DNA from: Gluconobacter cerevisiae
GTDB lineage: Bacteria; Pseudomonadota; Alphaproteobacteria; Acetobacterales; Acetobacteraceae
DNA: 64,000 nt
Direction of reading: 5' to 3'
Assembly (NCBI RefSeq): GCF_015244675.1
Contig: NZ_JABCQO010000004.1
Span: 62,001 to 126,000, forward strand
The notes beneath the pieces were generated by a model, which was not told the DNA's origin, did not search any database, and saw only the letters and a list, made by a program, of their open reading frames with translations. Below are positions 39,542 to 47,867 of this stretch, piece after piece (position 1 is the stretch's first letter; each line of letters begins with the position of its first letter). The position numbers were made by a program, and so were the translations under genes.

Positions 39542-41253
39542 AGACCATCTTGCCTGAGCAGTTCCGCATGTGTCCCCGCTTCGGCGACAGCGCCGTGATC
39601 CATGACGACGATGAGATCTGCCGCCTGCACCGTGGAGAGCCGATGTGCGACAATCACGGTCGTGCGGCCTGAACGCAGATTGGCCAAGGCCTTCTGAACC
39701 CGCGCCTCACTTTCAGAATCCAGAGCACTCGTTGCTTCGTCAAGAAGCAGCACCCGCGGATTGCGCAAAAGGGCACGGGCCAGTGCCACACGCTGACGCT
39801 GGCCGCCCGACAGTCGACGTCCACCCGGTCCCACCCGTGTTTCCAGTCCCGCAGGCAGATTATCGAGAAAATCGACCGCCGCCATGGCGCATGCTTTTTC
39901 GACGTCATCCCGCGATGCAGAAGGACGCCCGATCCAGATATTCTCGATCAAAGACATATCAAACAGGGTCGTATCCTGACTGACATAGGCGATGGCATCG
40001 CGAAGGGATGAGAGTGTCAGATCGCGCAGATCCACGCCTTCCAGCCGGATACTCCCTTCACTCACGTCATGCAGGCGCGGGATCAGAGACAGTGCCGTGG
40101 ATTTTCCAGCCCCGCTGGGGCCGACAAGCGCCACGGTTTTTCCGGGTTGCACGTCGAAAGTCAGGCCCCGCAACGCGACCCGGCCGTCTTCATAACGATA
40201 CCCCGCCTGTTCGAAAACCAAGTGCCCCTTGCCTGCTGGAAGAGGTTTCGCCCCCGCCCGCTCCATCACGGCCGGGGGTTCGTCAATCACAGCAAAAACA
40301 CGCGATAGTCCGGCCAAACCTTCCTGAAGAGCCGTGTTAAGAGAACCCAGCGCGCGGATGGGTCGGGATGCAGTCAAAAGGGCTGCGATAAAAGCCGTAA
40401 AGTCTCCGAGTGTTGCGCCGCCTTGCGCTGCCCGCCATCCCGCAAACCCCAGCACGGCAGCCACCGCTGCACCACCCAGAACTTCAAGCACTGGATCAAC
40501 GCGAGCACGACCTTTGGCAATACGCAGAAATGCAGAATGGAGCAGATCAAGAGAATGATCGACCCGCGTGCTTTCTCGGTCTTCCATGCGGTAGATACGG
40601 ATCTGTCGGGCCAGAGCGAAACTTTCGTTTAGCAGCGCCGAGGTCTCGCCAATCTGCTCCTGCATACCGCCCGAAGCACGACGCACTTTTTTGCCCAGCT
40701 TCTGGATAGGAACAGCCGCGATAGGGTAGAGCACGAGCGCGATCAGGCTCAGTTCCCAGTCCGTTACGATCATGGAAATCACCAGCCCCACTACCGTTAC
40801 GGCGTCTCCGAGCGCGTTGACCACACGGATCATGGCCTCGCGGATCGAAATAGCGTCCGTGGTGAAGCGGGCCGCCCATTTAGCGGGCGCGTCCTTTTCG
40901 ATCGTCGAGACATCCGCCTGAAGCGAATGGGCGAACATGCGGGATTGCAGCCCGCGAATCACCGTCAGAACCAGCCCCTGTACGGCAATAGTCTGTCCAT
41001 ACTGGGAAGCGGCCTTAAGTCCGGTCACGATCACAACAAGCGCCGGAATTTGATACAAAATTCGGGAATCATGCGCCGCGAACATATCCACAGCCCGTTT
41101 GATGACGGCAGGATAAAGCGCGGTCAGTGCTGCCATCAGAACGGTCAGGACAACAACGGAAATGATCCGTCCGACATGCTGGCGCATTTCCTCGCGCCAG
41201 ATGCGTTTCATCAGGACGCGGCTATCCGTATCAAGGGCTGTGGTTTTCGTCAT
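39499..41253 (-). CDS. MsbA-type ABC exporter (membrane and ATPase domains fused)
   Basis: This 584-residue half-transporter has six N-terminal helices and a C-terminal ATPase: Walker A GPSGAGKSTALSL, signature LSGGQRQRVALARALL and Walker B LLLDEATSALD. Order, length and the IEKDAPAKWAARFTTDA segment fit MsbA-like lipid A flippases or drug exporters. In a window rich in LPS export genes a lipid substrate is plausible but unproved. The C-terminus overlaps rppH tail to tail. Confidence 0.88.
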   Translation of the reverse strand: MTKTTALDTDSRVLMKRIWREEMRQHVGRIISVVVLTVLMAALTALYPAVIKRAVDMFAAHDSRILYQIPALVVIVTGLKAASQYGQTIAVQGLVLTVIRGLQSRMFAHSLQADVSTIEKDAPAKWAARFTTDAISIREAMIRVVNALGDAVTVVGLVISMIVTDWELSLIALVLYPIAAVPIQKLGKKVRRASGGMQEQIGETSALLNESFALARQIRIYRMEDRESTRVDHSLDLLHSAFLRIAKGRARVDPVLEVLGGAAVAAVLGFAGWRAAQGGATLGDFTAFIAALLTASRPIRALGSLNTALQEGLAGLSRVFAVIDEPPAVMERAGAKPLPAGKGHLVFEQAGYRYEDGRVALRGLTFDVQPGKTVALVGPSGAGKSTALSLIPRLHDVSEGSIRLEGVDLRDLTLSSLRDAIAYVSQDTTLFDMSLIENIWIGRPSASRDDVEKACAMAAVDFLDNLPAGLETRVGPGGRRLSGGQRQRVALARALLRNPRVLLLDEATSALDSESEARVQKALANLRSGRTTVIVAHRLSTVQAADLIVVMDHGAVAEAGTHAELLRQDGLYARLVRTQSLAAA

Positions 41254-41298
41254 GTCCGGGGGTTTAGCAAACCTTGCGAAAAGGACGAAACCGCGATC

Positions 41299-42489
41299 TC
41301 ACGGATGCGCGACAAGATAGGCCAGACACTGCGCCCGATCCGGCAGACATCCCTGCGCCATCCACCAGTCCCGGCCTTTTTTTAACCACTGCCCTATGCC
41401 CGGTCCCGGCAGAATGCCGTGAGCAAGGGCATCCTTGCCCGATAATGGGAACTGCGGCTGTGGCAGCGCCTGCAATCTGGAGCGAAAACCGTCCCAAATT
41501 CTGTCAGGTCCGCCCGTAAGACGGGCCTGTTGCAGCCAGCTCCGTTCCACAAGCGGGTCCAGATCCTGCTCCGCGCGCAGTCGTCTCAGGTCATCGTCAG
41601 ACATGCCCGGAGACAAGGCCGGTTTGTCTGAGGCCCAGACTGCAATTCTTGCCGCATCCGCATTGGAAAGTTTTAGTCGTCCGAACAACACCCGGCTGCT
41701 CTCGTGGCAAAGAGCGAATAACCTGAGCAAAGGCTTTCCCGGAGCACCGCAGTTCAGCAACCGATTCAAAGCAGCAGGGTCCGGGTTCGGCAGGATCACC
41801 TGCAACAGTCCAACCGCCGCCATTGCTGCGATTGTTTCCGCAAGGCGCGGCCCCGATAGGATTCTAAAGAGTTCAGACGCGACCCGTTCGGCAGAAAGCG
41901 TCCCAATCAACCCAAGTTGTTCGGACACAGCTTCACATGCTGCCGTGTCAGGACGTCCACTTCCATAACGCGCGTCGAACCGGAAAAAACGCAGTGCTCT
42001 CAAAGCGTCTTCTGCAATCCGGCGGGATGCGTCTCCGACAAAACGGACCTGACGGCTTCTCAGATCCTCTTGTCCTCCAAAGTAGTCATGGAGACGATCA
42101 TGACGATCCAACGACATGGCGTTGATCGTGAAATCGCGTCGAGCCGCGTCTTCCGTCCAGTCCTGCGTCCAGACTACGACCGCGTGACGTCCATCCGTTT
42201 CTTCATCCCGGCGCAGGGTCGTGATCTCATATGTAACACTATCCAGCACCGCTGTTACCGTTCCATGGGACAGGCCAGTCGGGATCACACGGATTCCCGC
42301 ACCTTCCAGCCGACGCTGAACTTCCTCGGGAGGCTCCGGAGTCGCAAGGTCCAGATCATGGACAGGAACCCCTGCGAGCAAATCACGGACCGAACCGCCG
42401 ACAAGACGCGCTTCAGGCAGGACACTCCAGATCCGGTCCAGACCTTTCCGATCCGGCAGACGCTCCAGCAGACCAGAGCTCTGTATCAT
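41299..42489 (-). CDS. CCA tRNA nucleotidyltransferase / poly(A) polymerase family
   Basis: This product of about 396 residues has the class II nucleotidyltransferase head: ARLVGGSVRDLLAGVPVHDLDLAT. FTINAMSLDR, then GQEDLRSRQVRFVGDASRRI and EDALRALRFFRF complete the domain. In alphaproteobacteria this form usually serves as the CCA-adding enzyme that completes tRNA 3' ends. I start at ATG 42489, which overlaps the preceding gene's stop; an upstream ATG at 42516 is inside that gene. Confidence 0.88.
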   Translation of the reverse strand: MIQSSGLLERLPDRKGLDRIWSVLPEARLVGGSVRDLLAGVPVHDLDLATPEPPEEVQRRLEGAGIRVIPTGLSHGTVTAVLDSVTYEITTLRRDEETDGRHAVVVWTQDWTEDAARRDFTINAMSLDRHDRLHDYFGGQEDLRSRQVRFVGDASRRIAEDALRALRFFRFDARYGSGRPDTAACEAVSEQLGLIGTLSAERVASELFRILSGPRLAETIAAMAAVGLLQVILPNPDPAALNRLLNCGAPGKPLLRLFALCHESSRVLFGRLKLSNADAARIAVWASDKPALSPGMSDDDLRRLRAEQDLDPLVERSWLQQARLTGGPDRIWDGFRSRLQALPQPQFPLSGKDALAHGILPGPGIGQWLKKGRDWWMAQGCLPDRAQCLAYLVAHP

Positions 42490-43103
42490 ACAGGCCGCGA
42501 AAGCGGGAAAAAGCAATCCTGACTCCAGACACCGAGACAGGGCTTTCCTTTTACATGACCGGGAACGGCGAGAGCCGCGAGTTCATAATGGACCGCGCGC
42601 GTCACCCGAGCCTGGATTGGAAAGGCGCCTTCGCCGTCGCGCATATGGATGTAAGGCACACCGGCACACTCTTCCGAAGGCCGGTCCCAGTCACACGACA
42701 GGGGGTGTTCGGGGCCAATGCAGATCAATTCGTCCATATTGGTGCGGAAACAGAGATTTTGTTGGCGACCGCAGGTTCCACGAAAATCCAGTTCGACCGC
42801 TACGAACGGGACGTCCTCGACCTGAATGATCCCCTGCTCCATCGGGGTTTTCAGCCAGTAGATTCCTTCGGGGTCGCGGGTCAGCATGGACGAGAACATG
42901 CATAGCATGGCTTTGCGCTTCACCGCCGAGCCACGATACAGCCACGTGCCGTCGCGCTGGATCAGGAAGGGCAGCTTTCGAGGGCTCGTGGACGAGCAGT
43001 CGGGAAAGGAAGACGGTGGCACCAGCGGATCTGGAGCCGCGAAGACGTCAGGCCGGGCCGCCTGCCGGAACTGATGATCGCTCAATTTTCCCTCCAACTG
43101 CAT
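42486..43103 (-). CDS. DUF1285 family protein
   Basis: This 205-residue protein of unknown function has the family's text: LPFLIQRDGTWLYRGSAVKR, then YWLKTPMEQGIIQVEDVPF and a late VTRAVHYELAALA. It usually accompanies the moxR-DUF58 cluster and the CCA-type transferase in alphaproteobacteria, as here. I prefer ATG 43103, preceded by GAGAAGAGAG, over TTG 43136. It is divergent from moxR across 74 bases and coupled to the downstream nucleotidyltransferase by ATGA. Confidence 0.83.
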   Translation of the reverse strand: MQLEGKLSDHQFRQAARPDVFAAPDPLVPPSSFPDCSSTSPRKLPFLIQRDGTWLYRGSAVKRKAMLCMFSSMLTRDPEGIYWLKTPMEQGIIQVEDVPFVAVELDFRGTCGRQQNLCFRTNMDELICIGPEHPLSCDWDRPSEECAGVPYIHMRDGEGAFPIQARVTRAVHYELAALAVPGHVKGKPCLGVWSQDCFFPLSRPV

Positions 43104-43177
43104 AAAAACTCTCTTCTCACACCAACTTGGGTGCAATCGAGCCTTGATGAAACCCCCACACCTGTCAGACTGGTGTT

Positions 43178-44206
43178 ATGAGCGAGCAGCAATATTCTTC
43201 CGGCATCTCCGCCGGCACCCTGCGGGGCGAGGCGGACGTGGCTGAAGCCGATCGTCTGGCTCCGGTTCTCCATCATGTCCGTCAGGCCATCGGCAGCATT
43301 GTTCTGGGCCAGGACAGCGTCATCGAACAGGTTCTTGTCACGATCCTGTCAGGTGGTCACGCACTTCTGATGGGCGCGCCCGGTCTGGGCAAGACCCTGC
43401 TGGTCAACACGGCCTCACAGGTTCTGGGTCTGGACGCCACGCGCATCCAGTTCACGCCCGATCTGATGCCGTCGGACATCACCGGGGCGGAAATTCTGGA
43501 TCAGGATGCTGACGGACGACGCGCCTTCCGCTTCCTGCCCGGCCCGATCTTCGGCCAGTTGGTCCTTGCTGACGAAATCAACCGCGCCAGCCCCCGCACC
43601 CAGTCCGCGCTGTTGCAGGCCATGGCGGAACGTCGGGTCACACAGGGGGGCAAGGATTATGCCCTGCCGCGCCCCTTCCATGTTCTCGCGACCCAGAATC
43701 CGATCGAGCAGGAAGGCACCTATCCCCTGCCCGAAGCCCAGCTCGACCGGTTCATGCTTCAGATCAGCCTCGGTTTTCCGAACCGGGACGCGGAACGGCA
43801 GATGCTGCTTCAGACGACAGGCGCCACGACGCCGACGGTCTCCGCCCTGATGAATGCCGAAAGTCTGCTCGCGGCCCAGAACCTCGTCCGGCGTCTGCCG
43901 GTCGGCGATCAGATCGTGGATGCAATCCTGAGCCTGACGCGTTCGCTGCGTCCGGAAGATCCGTCCGCATCGCCGGAAGTCCGGGACGCCGTGTCCTTCG
44001 GCCCCGGCCCTCGCGCAGCTCAGGCACTGATGATCGCGACCCGCGCCCGCGCGCTGCTTGATGGCCGTCTGGTGCCGAGCCTTGATGACGTCGTGGCGCT
44101 TGCAAGCCCGGTCCTGTCCCATCGTATCGGGCTGGGCTTTGGCGCCCGCGCCGCAGGAACGGACAGCGAAGTCCTGATCCGCAAGCAGGCTCAGGCCCTC
44201 CTCTGA
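43178..44206 (+). CDS. MoxR-family AAA+ ATPase
   Basis: This 342-residue ATPase has Walker A GAPGLGKTLL, Walker B LVLADEINRASPRTQSALLQAM and sensor NPIEQEGTYPLPEAQLDRF. MoxR proteins act as chaperones that mature metal- or complex-containing partners and are encoded with DUF58 and vWA-type proteins. That is the case here: DUF58, BatA/DUF4159 and vWA-like genes follow with overlaps or gaps of a few bases. The actual client is unknown. Confidence 0.93.
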   Translation: MSEQQYSSGISAGTLRGEADVAEADRLAPVLHHVRQAIGSIVLGQDSVIEQVLVTILSGGHALLMGAPGLGKTLLVNTASQVLGLDATRIQFTPDLMPSDITGAEILDQDADGRRAFRFLPGPIFGQLVLADEINRASPRTQSALLQAMAERRVTQGGKDYALPRPFHVLATQNPIEQEGTYPLPEAQLDRFMLQISLGFPNRDAERQMLLQTTGATTPTVSALMNAESLLAAQNLVRRLPVGDQIVDAILSLTRSLRPEDPSASPEVRDAVSFGPGPRAAQALMIATRARALLDGRLVPSLDDVVALASPVLSHRIGLGFGARAAGTDSEVLIRKQAQALL

Positions 44207-44211
44207 TCGCC

Positions 44212-45138
44212 GTGAAAAGTCCGTCCGATACCCTGCGCAGTTTTTTCCGCCGCAACCGGGGCGCCAGCTCCGGCGCTCCGACCGCGCAGGCGGAAAGCCT
44301 ACCCCTGCCCGCGCTTGTTCTTGAAGCCGAAAAGATCGCCGCCAGCCTGCAAAGCGGTGTTCATGGCCGCAGACGTTCAGGACCGGGCGAGGATTTCTGG
44401 CAGTTCCGGCCCTATCATGTCGGCGAGCCCGCAACATCCATCGACTGGCGACAGTCTGCCCGTTCGCCAGTTGAAGACACGTTCTGGGTCCGTGAGCGCG
44501 AGCGCGAGAACGCCCAGTCGCTGATGCTGTGGTGTGACCCCTCGCCCTCCATGCAGTGGCGCTCGTCCGATGCCTTGCCGACCAAGGCGGAACGCGCACA
44601 ACTCTGCACGCTGGCGCTGGCGTCCGCATCCCTGCGCGGCGGCGAACGCGCGGGTCTGCTGACCGGAATCGAGGCCGGACGCGCCCTTGCCGGACGTCAA
44701 GTTCTCCCGAGACTGGCGGCATCCCTTCTGCGTCAGGATGCAGATGAGCCCGAATTTCCCCGCATGTCTTTAGTTCCGCCACGGTCCGATCTGGTGGTGA
44801 TCAGCGATTTCCTGTGGGACGAAGACCGGATCGACACGTTCCTCAAAGCCTGCGCCAGCCGTCCGGTGCGGACCCATCTTCTCTGTGTTCTCGACCCAGC
44901 CGAACGAGAGCTGAAACGCTCCGGGCGTATCCGGTTCGAAGGGCTTGAGGGGGGTGTTCTGACCCTTCCCGCCATGGAAAGCCTTGGTCCGGCCTATGAG
45001 CAGGCGATGAACGCGCATCTCGCGGCCCTCAAACAGAGTGCGGCGTCGCTCCATGCCGACTGCATCGTGCATGACACGTCACAGAATCCGCTTCCGGCCC
45101 TTCTGGCGTTGCACATGGCGCTCGGAGGCGGCCGATGA
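44212..45138 (+). CDS. DUF58 domain protein
   Basis: This 308-residue cytosolic protein shows the DUF58 core: GRRRSGPGEDFWQFRPYHVG, then ATSIDWRQSARSP and WVRERERENAQSLMLWCDPS. The fold is vWA-like and the family pairs with MoxR ATPases. GTG at 44212 starts it five bases after moxR, and its stop overlaps the next ATG, so the cluster is one operon. Function is inferred only from partnership. Confidence 0.9.
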   Translation: MKSPSDTLRSFFRRNRGASSGAPTAQAESLPLPALVLEAEKIAASLQSGVHGRRRSGPGEDFWQFRPYHVGEPATSIDWRQSARSPVEDTFWVRERERENAQSLMLWCDPSPSMQWRSSDALPTKAERAQLCTLALASASLRGGERAGLLTGIEAGRALAGRQVLPRLAASLLRQDADEPEFPRMSLVPPRSDLVVISDFLWDEDRIDTFLKACASRPVRTHLLCVLDPAERELKRSGRIRFEGLEGGVLTLPAMESLGPAYEQAMNAHLAALKQSAASLHADCIVHDTSQNPLPALLALHMALGGGR

Positions 45139-47867
45139 TTCTTCTTGCCCCGTTCCTACTGCTCGGTCTGCTTACACTGCCTGCGCTGTGGTGGCTGGTG
45201 CGGGCGACGCCGCCTGCTCCGCAGGAACAGTCTTTTCCGTCCTTGCTCATCCTGAACCGGCTCACGGCCCGGCGGGAGGACGCCGCCCGTTCCCCGCTCT
45301 GGCTTCTGATTCTGCGCATGGTGGCCGTGGCCCTCGTCATTTTCGGGCTGGCCCGCCCCATCCTGACGCCGCATCAGACCGAAACCGGCAACGGACCGCT
45401 GACCCTCATCCTCGATGATGGCTGGGCCGCCATTCCACACTGGACTGACCGTATTTCCGCAGCGCTCGCACTTGGCGAAACCGCGATCCGCAACGGTCAG
45501 GACGTCACGTTCCTCCATGCCGCGCGCGCGCCGGACGGCGCGATTCCCGAAGCCTTCACGACGCATGACCCCCATGCGCTGTCCGAGCATCTCTCACATT
45601 TACGTCCGCAGCCCTGGCCGACGGACCGTCAGGCGCTGGCCGCGCTGCTCGGGGGCCGGGATCTGTCCGGCCAGCGCGTGATGGTGCTCTCGGACGGTCT
45701 GGCTGCGACGGGAGACGATGCGCTGCGTGGCGCGCTTGCGAAGGCGCGGTCCGTTCAGGATATGCGCTGGAACGGCTGTGACATCCTGCGCCTTGATGCC
45801 GCGACAGGTCAGGACGGCGCGCTTCATGCGACAGTCGACACGCTGCCCTGCCCGACCCGGACCGTGACGCTGCATGCTGTCAACGCCAATGGCGGCACGC
45901 TTGCGGCCTATCCCCTCACGACCGGAAAAGACCAGACGCTCTCCCTCCCGGCTCTGCTGCGGAACCAGCTCGATCGTCTGACACTTGAAGGCGCGACCGG
46001 TCCTGCTGCTGTGCATCTGATGGGACAAGCTGACCACCGCCGTCCGGTCGGTATTCTCCAGACGCCCGGCGACGCCACGCCTCTTGTCGGCTCGGCGTTC
46101 TTCCTCAATCGCGCCCTGCAACCGATTGCGGACCTGCATAGCGGCGATGCCACGGCCCTGCTGGGCGCGCCCCTGTCGGTTCTGATTGCTACGGATGGGG
46201 CGCTTTCGGGCGAGCAGACGCGCCATCGCGTTCTGGACTGGGTGCGTCATGGCGGAATGCTCGTCCGCTTCGCAGGCTCCGGTCTCGCGGCCGATCAGAC
46301 CGCCACGTCCGACGCGACCTCCGATGCGCTTCTTCCCGTCCATCTCATGAGCGGGATGCGTCAGTTAGGCGGCCCGATGTCATGGGGGAAACCCCAGACG
46401 CTGGCACCCTTCCCCGAAGCCTCGCCGTTTTCGGACCTGACGATTCCGCCCGATGTCACCGTCTCGCGACAGGTTCTGGCCAAGCCCGAGACAGGATTGA
46501 CGGATCATGTCTGGGCGGCCCTGAGCGACGGCACCCCTCTCGTGACCGCGCGCGCCGAAGGCAATGGAGAGATCGTCCTGTTCCATGTCACGCCCTCGCC
46601 CGACTGGTCCAATGTGCCGCTTTCGGGTCTTTTTCCCGACATGCTGGAACGTCTGATCCAACGGTCCGCTGGTGTGGCGGGCGGTGGCCCTTCGGAACTG
46701 GCGCCGTGGCGTATTGTCGGGAGCGATGGTGGACTCGTCATGCCGCCACAGGCTGCGCGCTCAATCCGCGCTTCGGATCTGGCACATATGGATGTTTCCG
46801 TTACGCATCCTGCCGGGCTCTATGGTCCTGCCCGTGGAACGCGCGCGCTCAATCTCGGCGATGCTGCTTCGCCGATGGTGGAGGAGCCTTTGCTCGGCAC
46901 CCGGATTCTGCCCGATGGCGCGCATGCGGATCGTCCGGTTGGTCCTGCGCTGATGGCGGCGGGTCTGCTGCTGCTGCTGCTGGATCTGATCCTGTCCCTA
47001 CGACGGCGCGGTCTGCTTGGCGCTCTGGCGATCGCAGGTCTGCTGCTTCTGCCGATGGCTCACGCCCAGACGCAGACACCCGCTCCTCTTCCGGCAACCG
47101 TGCCGCAGGCCGCGCTCGAAACGCGGCTGGCTTATGTTCTCACGGGTCATGACGATATCGATGCCGTCTCCCGCGAAGGGCTTCAGGGCCTTTCCGACTA
47201 TACGAGCGCCCGCAGTTCCGCGACGCTCGGCCACCCTGACGGCGTTGTTCCGGGCAAGGACGATCTGGCGTTCTATCCGCTTCTGTACTGGCCAATTACG
47301 CCGGACATGCAGCCTGATCCCGAACGCACGAAAGCGCTCAATACGTTCATGGAACACGGCGGGATCCTGCTGATCGACGAACAGGGCGCTGGCACCGACA
47401 CCGATTCTGGCACAAGCGCCGCCGCCCGGGCCGCGTTGCAGCGCGTGACCGATGGTCTCGTCGTGCCGCCGCTTGCCAAGCTGACGGACAAGCACGTTCT
47501 GGCCCACACCTTCTATCTATTGCATAGCGGCTTTCCCGGTCGCGTTGCCGGGCAGCCGGTTTATGTGGCACGCAACGGGGACGAGGCGAATGATGACGTC
47601 AGCCCCGTCATCATCGGCAATGGCGACTGGGCACATGCCTGGGCCGTGGACGGGTCGGGCAACCATCCTTTTGCCGTCATTCCCGGGGGCGAAGACCAGC
47701 GCACGCAGGCCTATCGTTTCGGCGTGAATATGGTGCTCTACGCCCTGACCGGAAACTACAAGAACGATCAGGCCCAGTATCCTGAAATGCTCCGCCGCCT
47801 CGGCAGCCCGGATGCGACACCTGCCACAACCAGCCCCGACACTGCCGACGAGGGGGACGCGCCATGA
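45135..47867 (+). CDS. BatA-type / DUF4159 membrane protein
   Basis: This 910-residue protein begins with a BatA N-terminal domain of two helices (LLLGLLTLPALWWLVRATPP, then LILRMVAVALVIFGLARPIL). A long vWA-like and amidotransferase-like region follows (TLILDDGWAAIPH, then HRVLDWVRHGGMLVRFAG). Two central helices come near residues 600-640 and a C-terminal DUF4159 domain (RLAYVLTGHDDIDAVSREG, then YPLLYWPITPDM) ends it. It is probably anchored in the inner membrane with large periplasmic or cytoplasmic parts. It overlaps both neighbours by 4 bases. Confidence 0.85.
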   Translation: MILLAPFLLLGLLTLPALWWLVRATPPAPQEQSFPSLLILNRLTARREDAARSPLWLLILRMVAVALVIFGLARPILTPHQTETGNGPLTLILDDGWAAIPHWTDRISAALALGETAIRNGQDVTFLHAARAPDGAIPEAFTTHDPHALSEHLSHLRPQPWPTDRQALAALLGGRDLSGQRVMVLSDGLAATGDDALRGALAKARSVQDMRWNGCDILRLDAATGQDGALHATVDTLPCPTRTVTLHAVNANGGTLAAYPLTTGKDQTLSLPALLRNQLDRLTLEGATGPAAVHLMGQADHRRPVGILQTPGDATPLVGSAFFLNRALQPIADLHSGDATALLGAPLSVLIATDGALSGEQTRHRVLDWVRHGGMLVRFAGSGLAADQTATSDATSDALLPVHLMSGMRQLGGPMSWGKPQTLAPFPEASPFSDLTIPPDVTVSRQVLAKPETGLTDHVWAALSDGTPLVTARAEGNGEIVLFHVTPSPDWSNVPLSGLFPDMLERLIQRSAGVAGGGPSELAPWRIVGSDGGLVMPPQAARSIRASDLAHMDVSVTHPAGLYGPARGTRALNLGDAASPMVEEPLLGTRILPDGAHADRPVGPALMAAGLLLLLLDLILSLRRRGLLGALAIAGLLLLPMAHAQTQTPAPLPATVPQAALETRLAYVLTGHDDIDAVSREGLQGLSDYTSARSSATLGHPDGVVPGKDDLAFYPLLYWPITPDMQPDPERTKALNTFMEHGGILLIDEQGAGTDTDSGTSAAARAALQRVTDGLVVPPLAKLTDKHVLAHTFYLLHSGFPGRVAGQPVYVARNGDEANDDVSPVIIGNGDWAHAWAVDGSGNHPFAVIPGGEDQRTQAYRFGVNMVLYALTGNYKNDQAQYPEMLRRLGSPDATPATTSPDTADEGDAP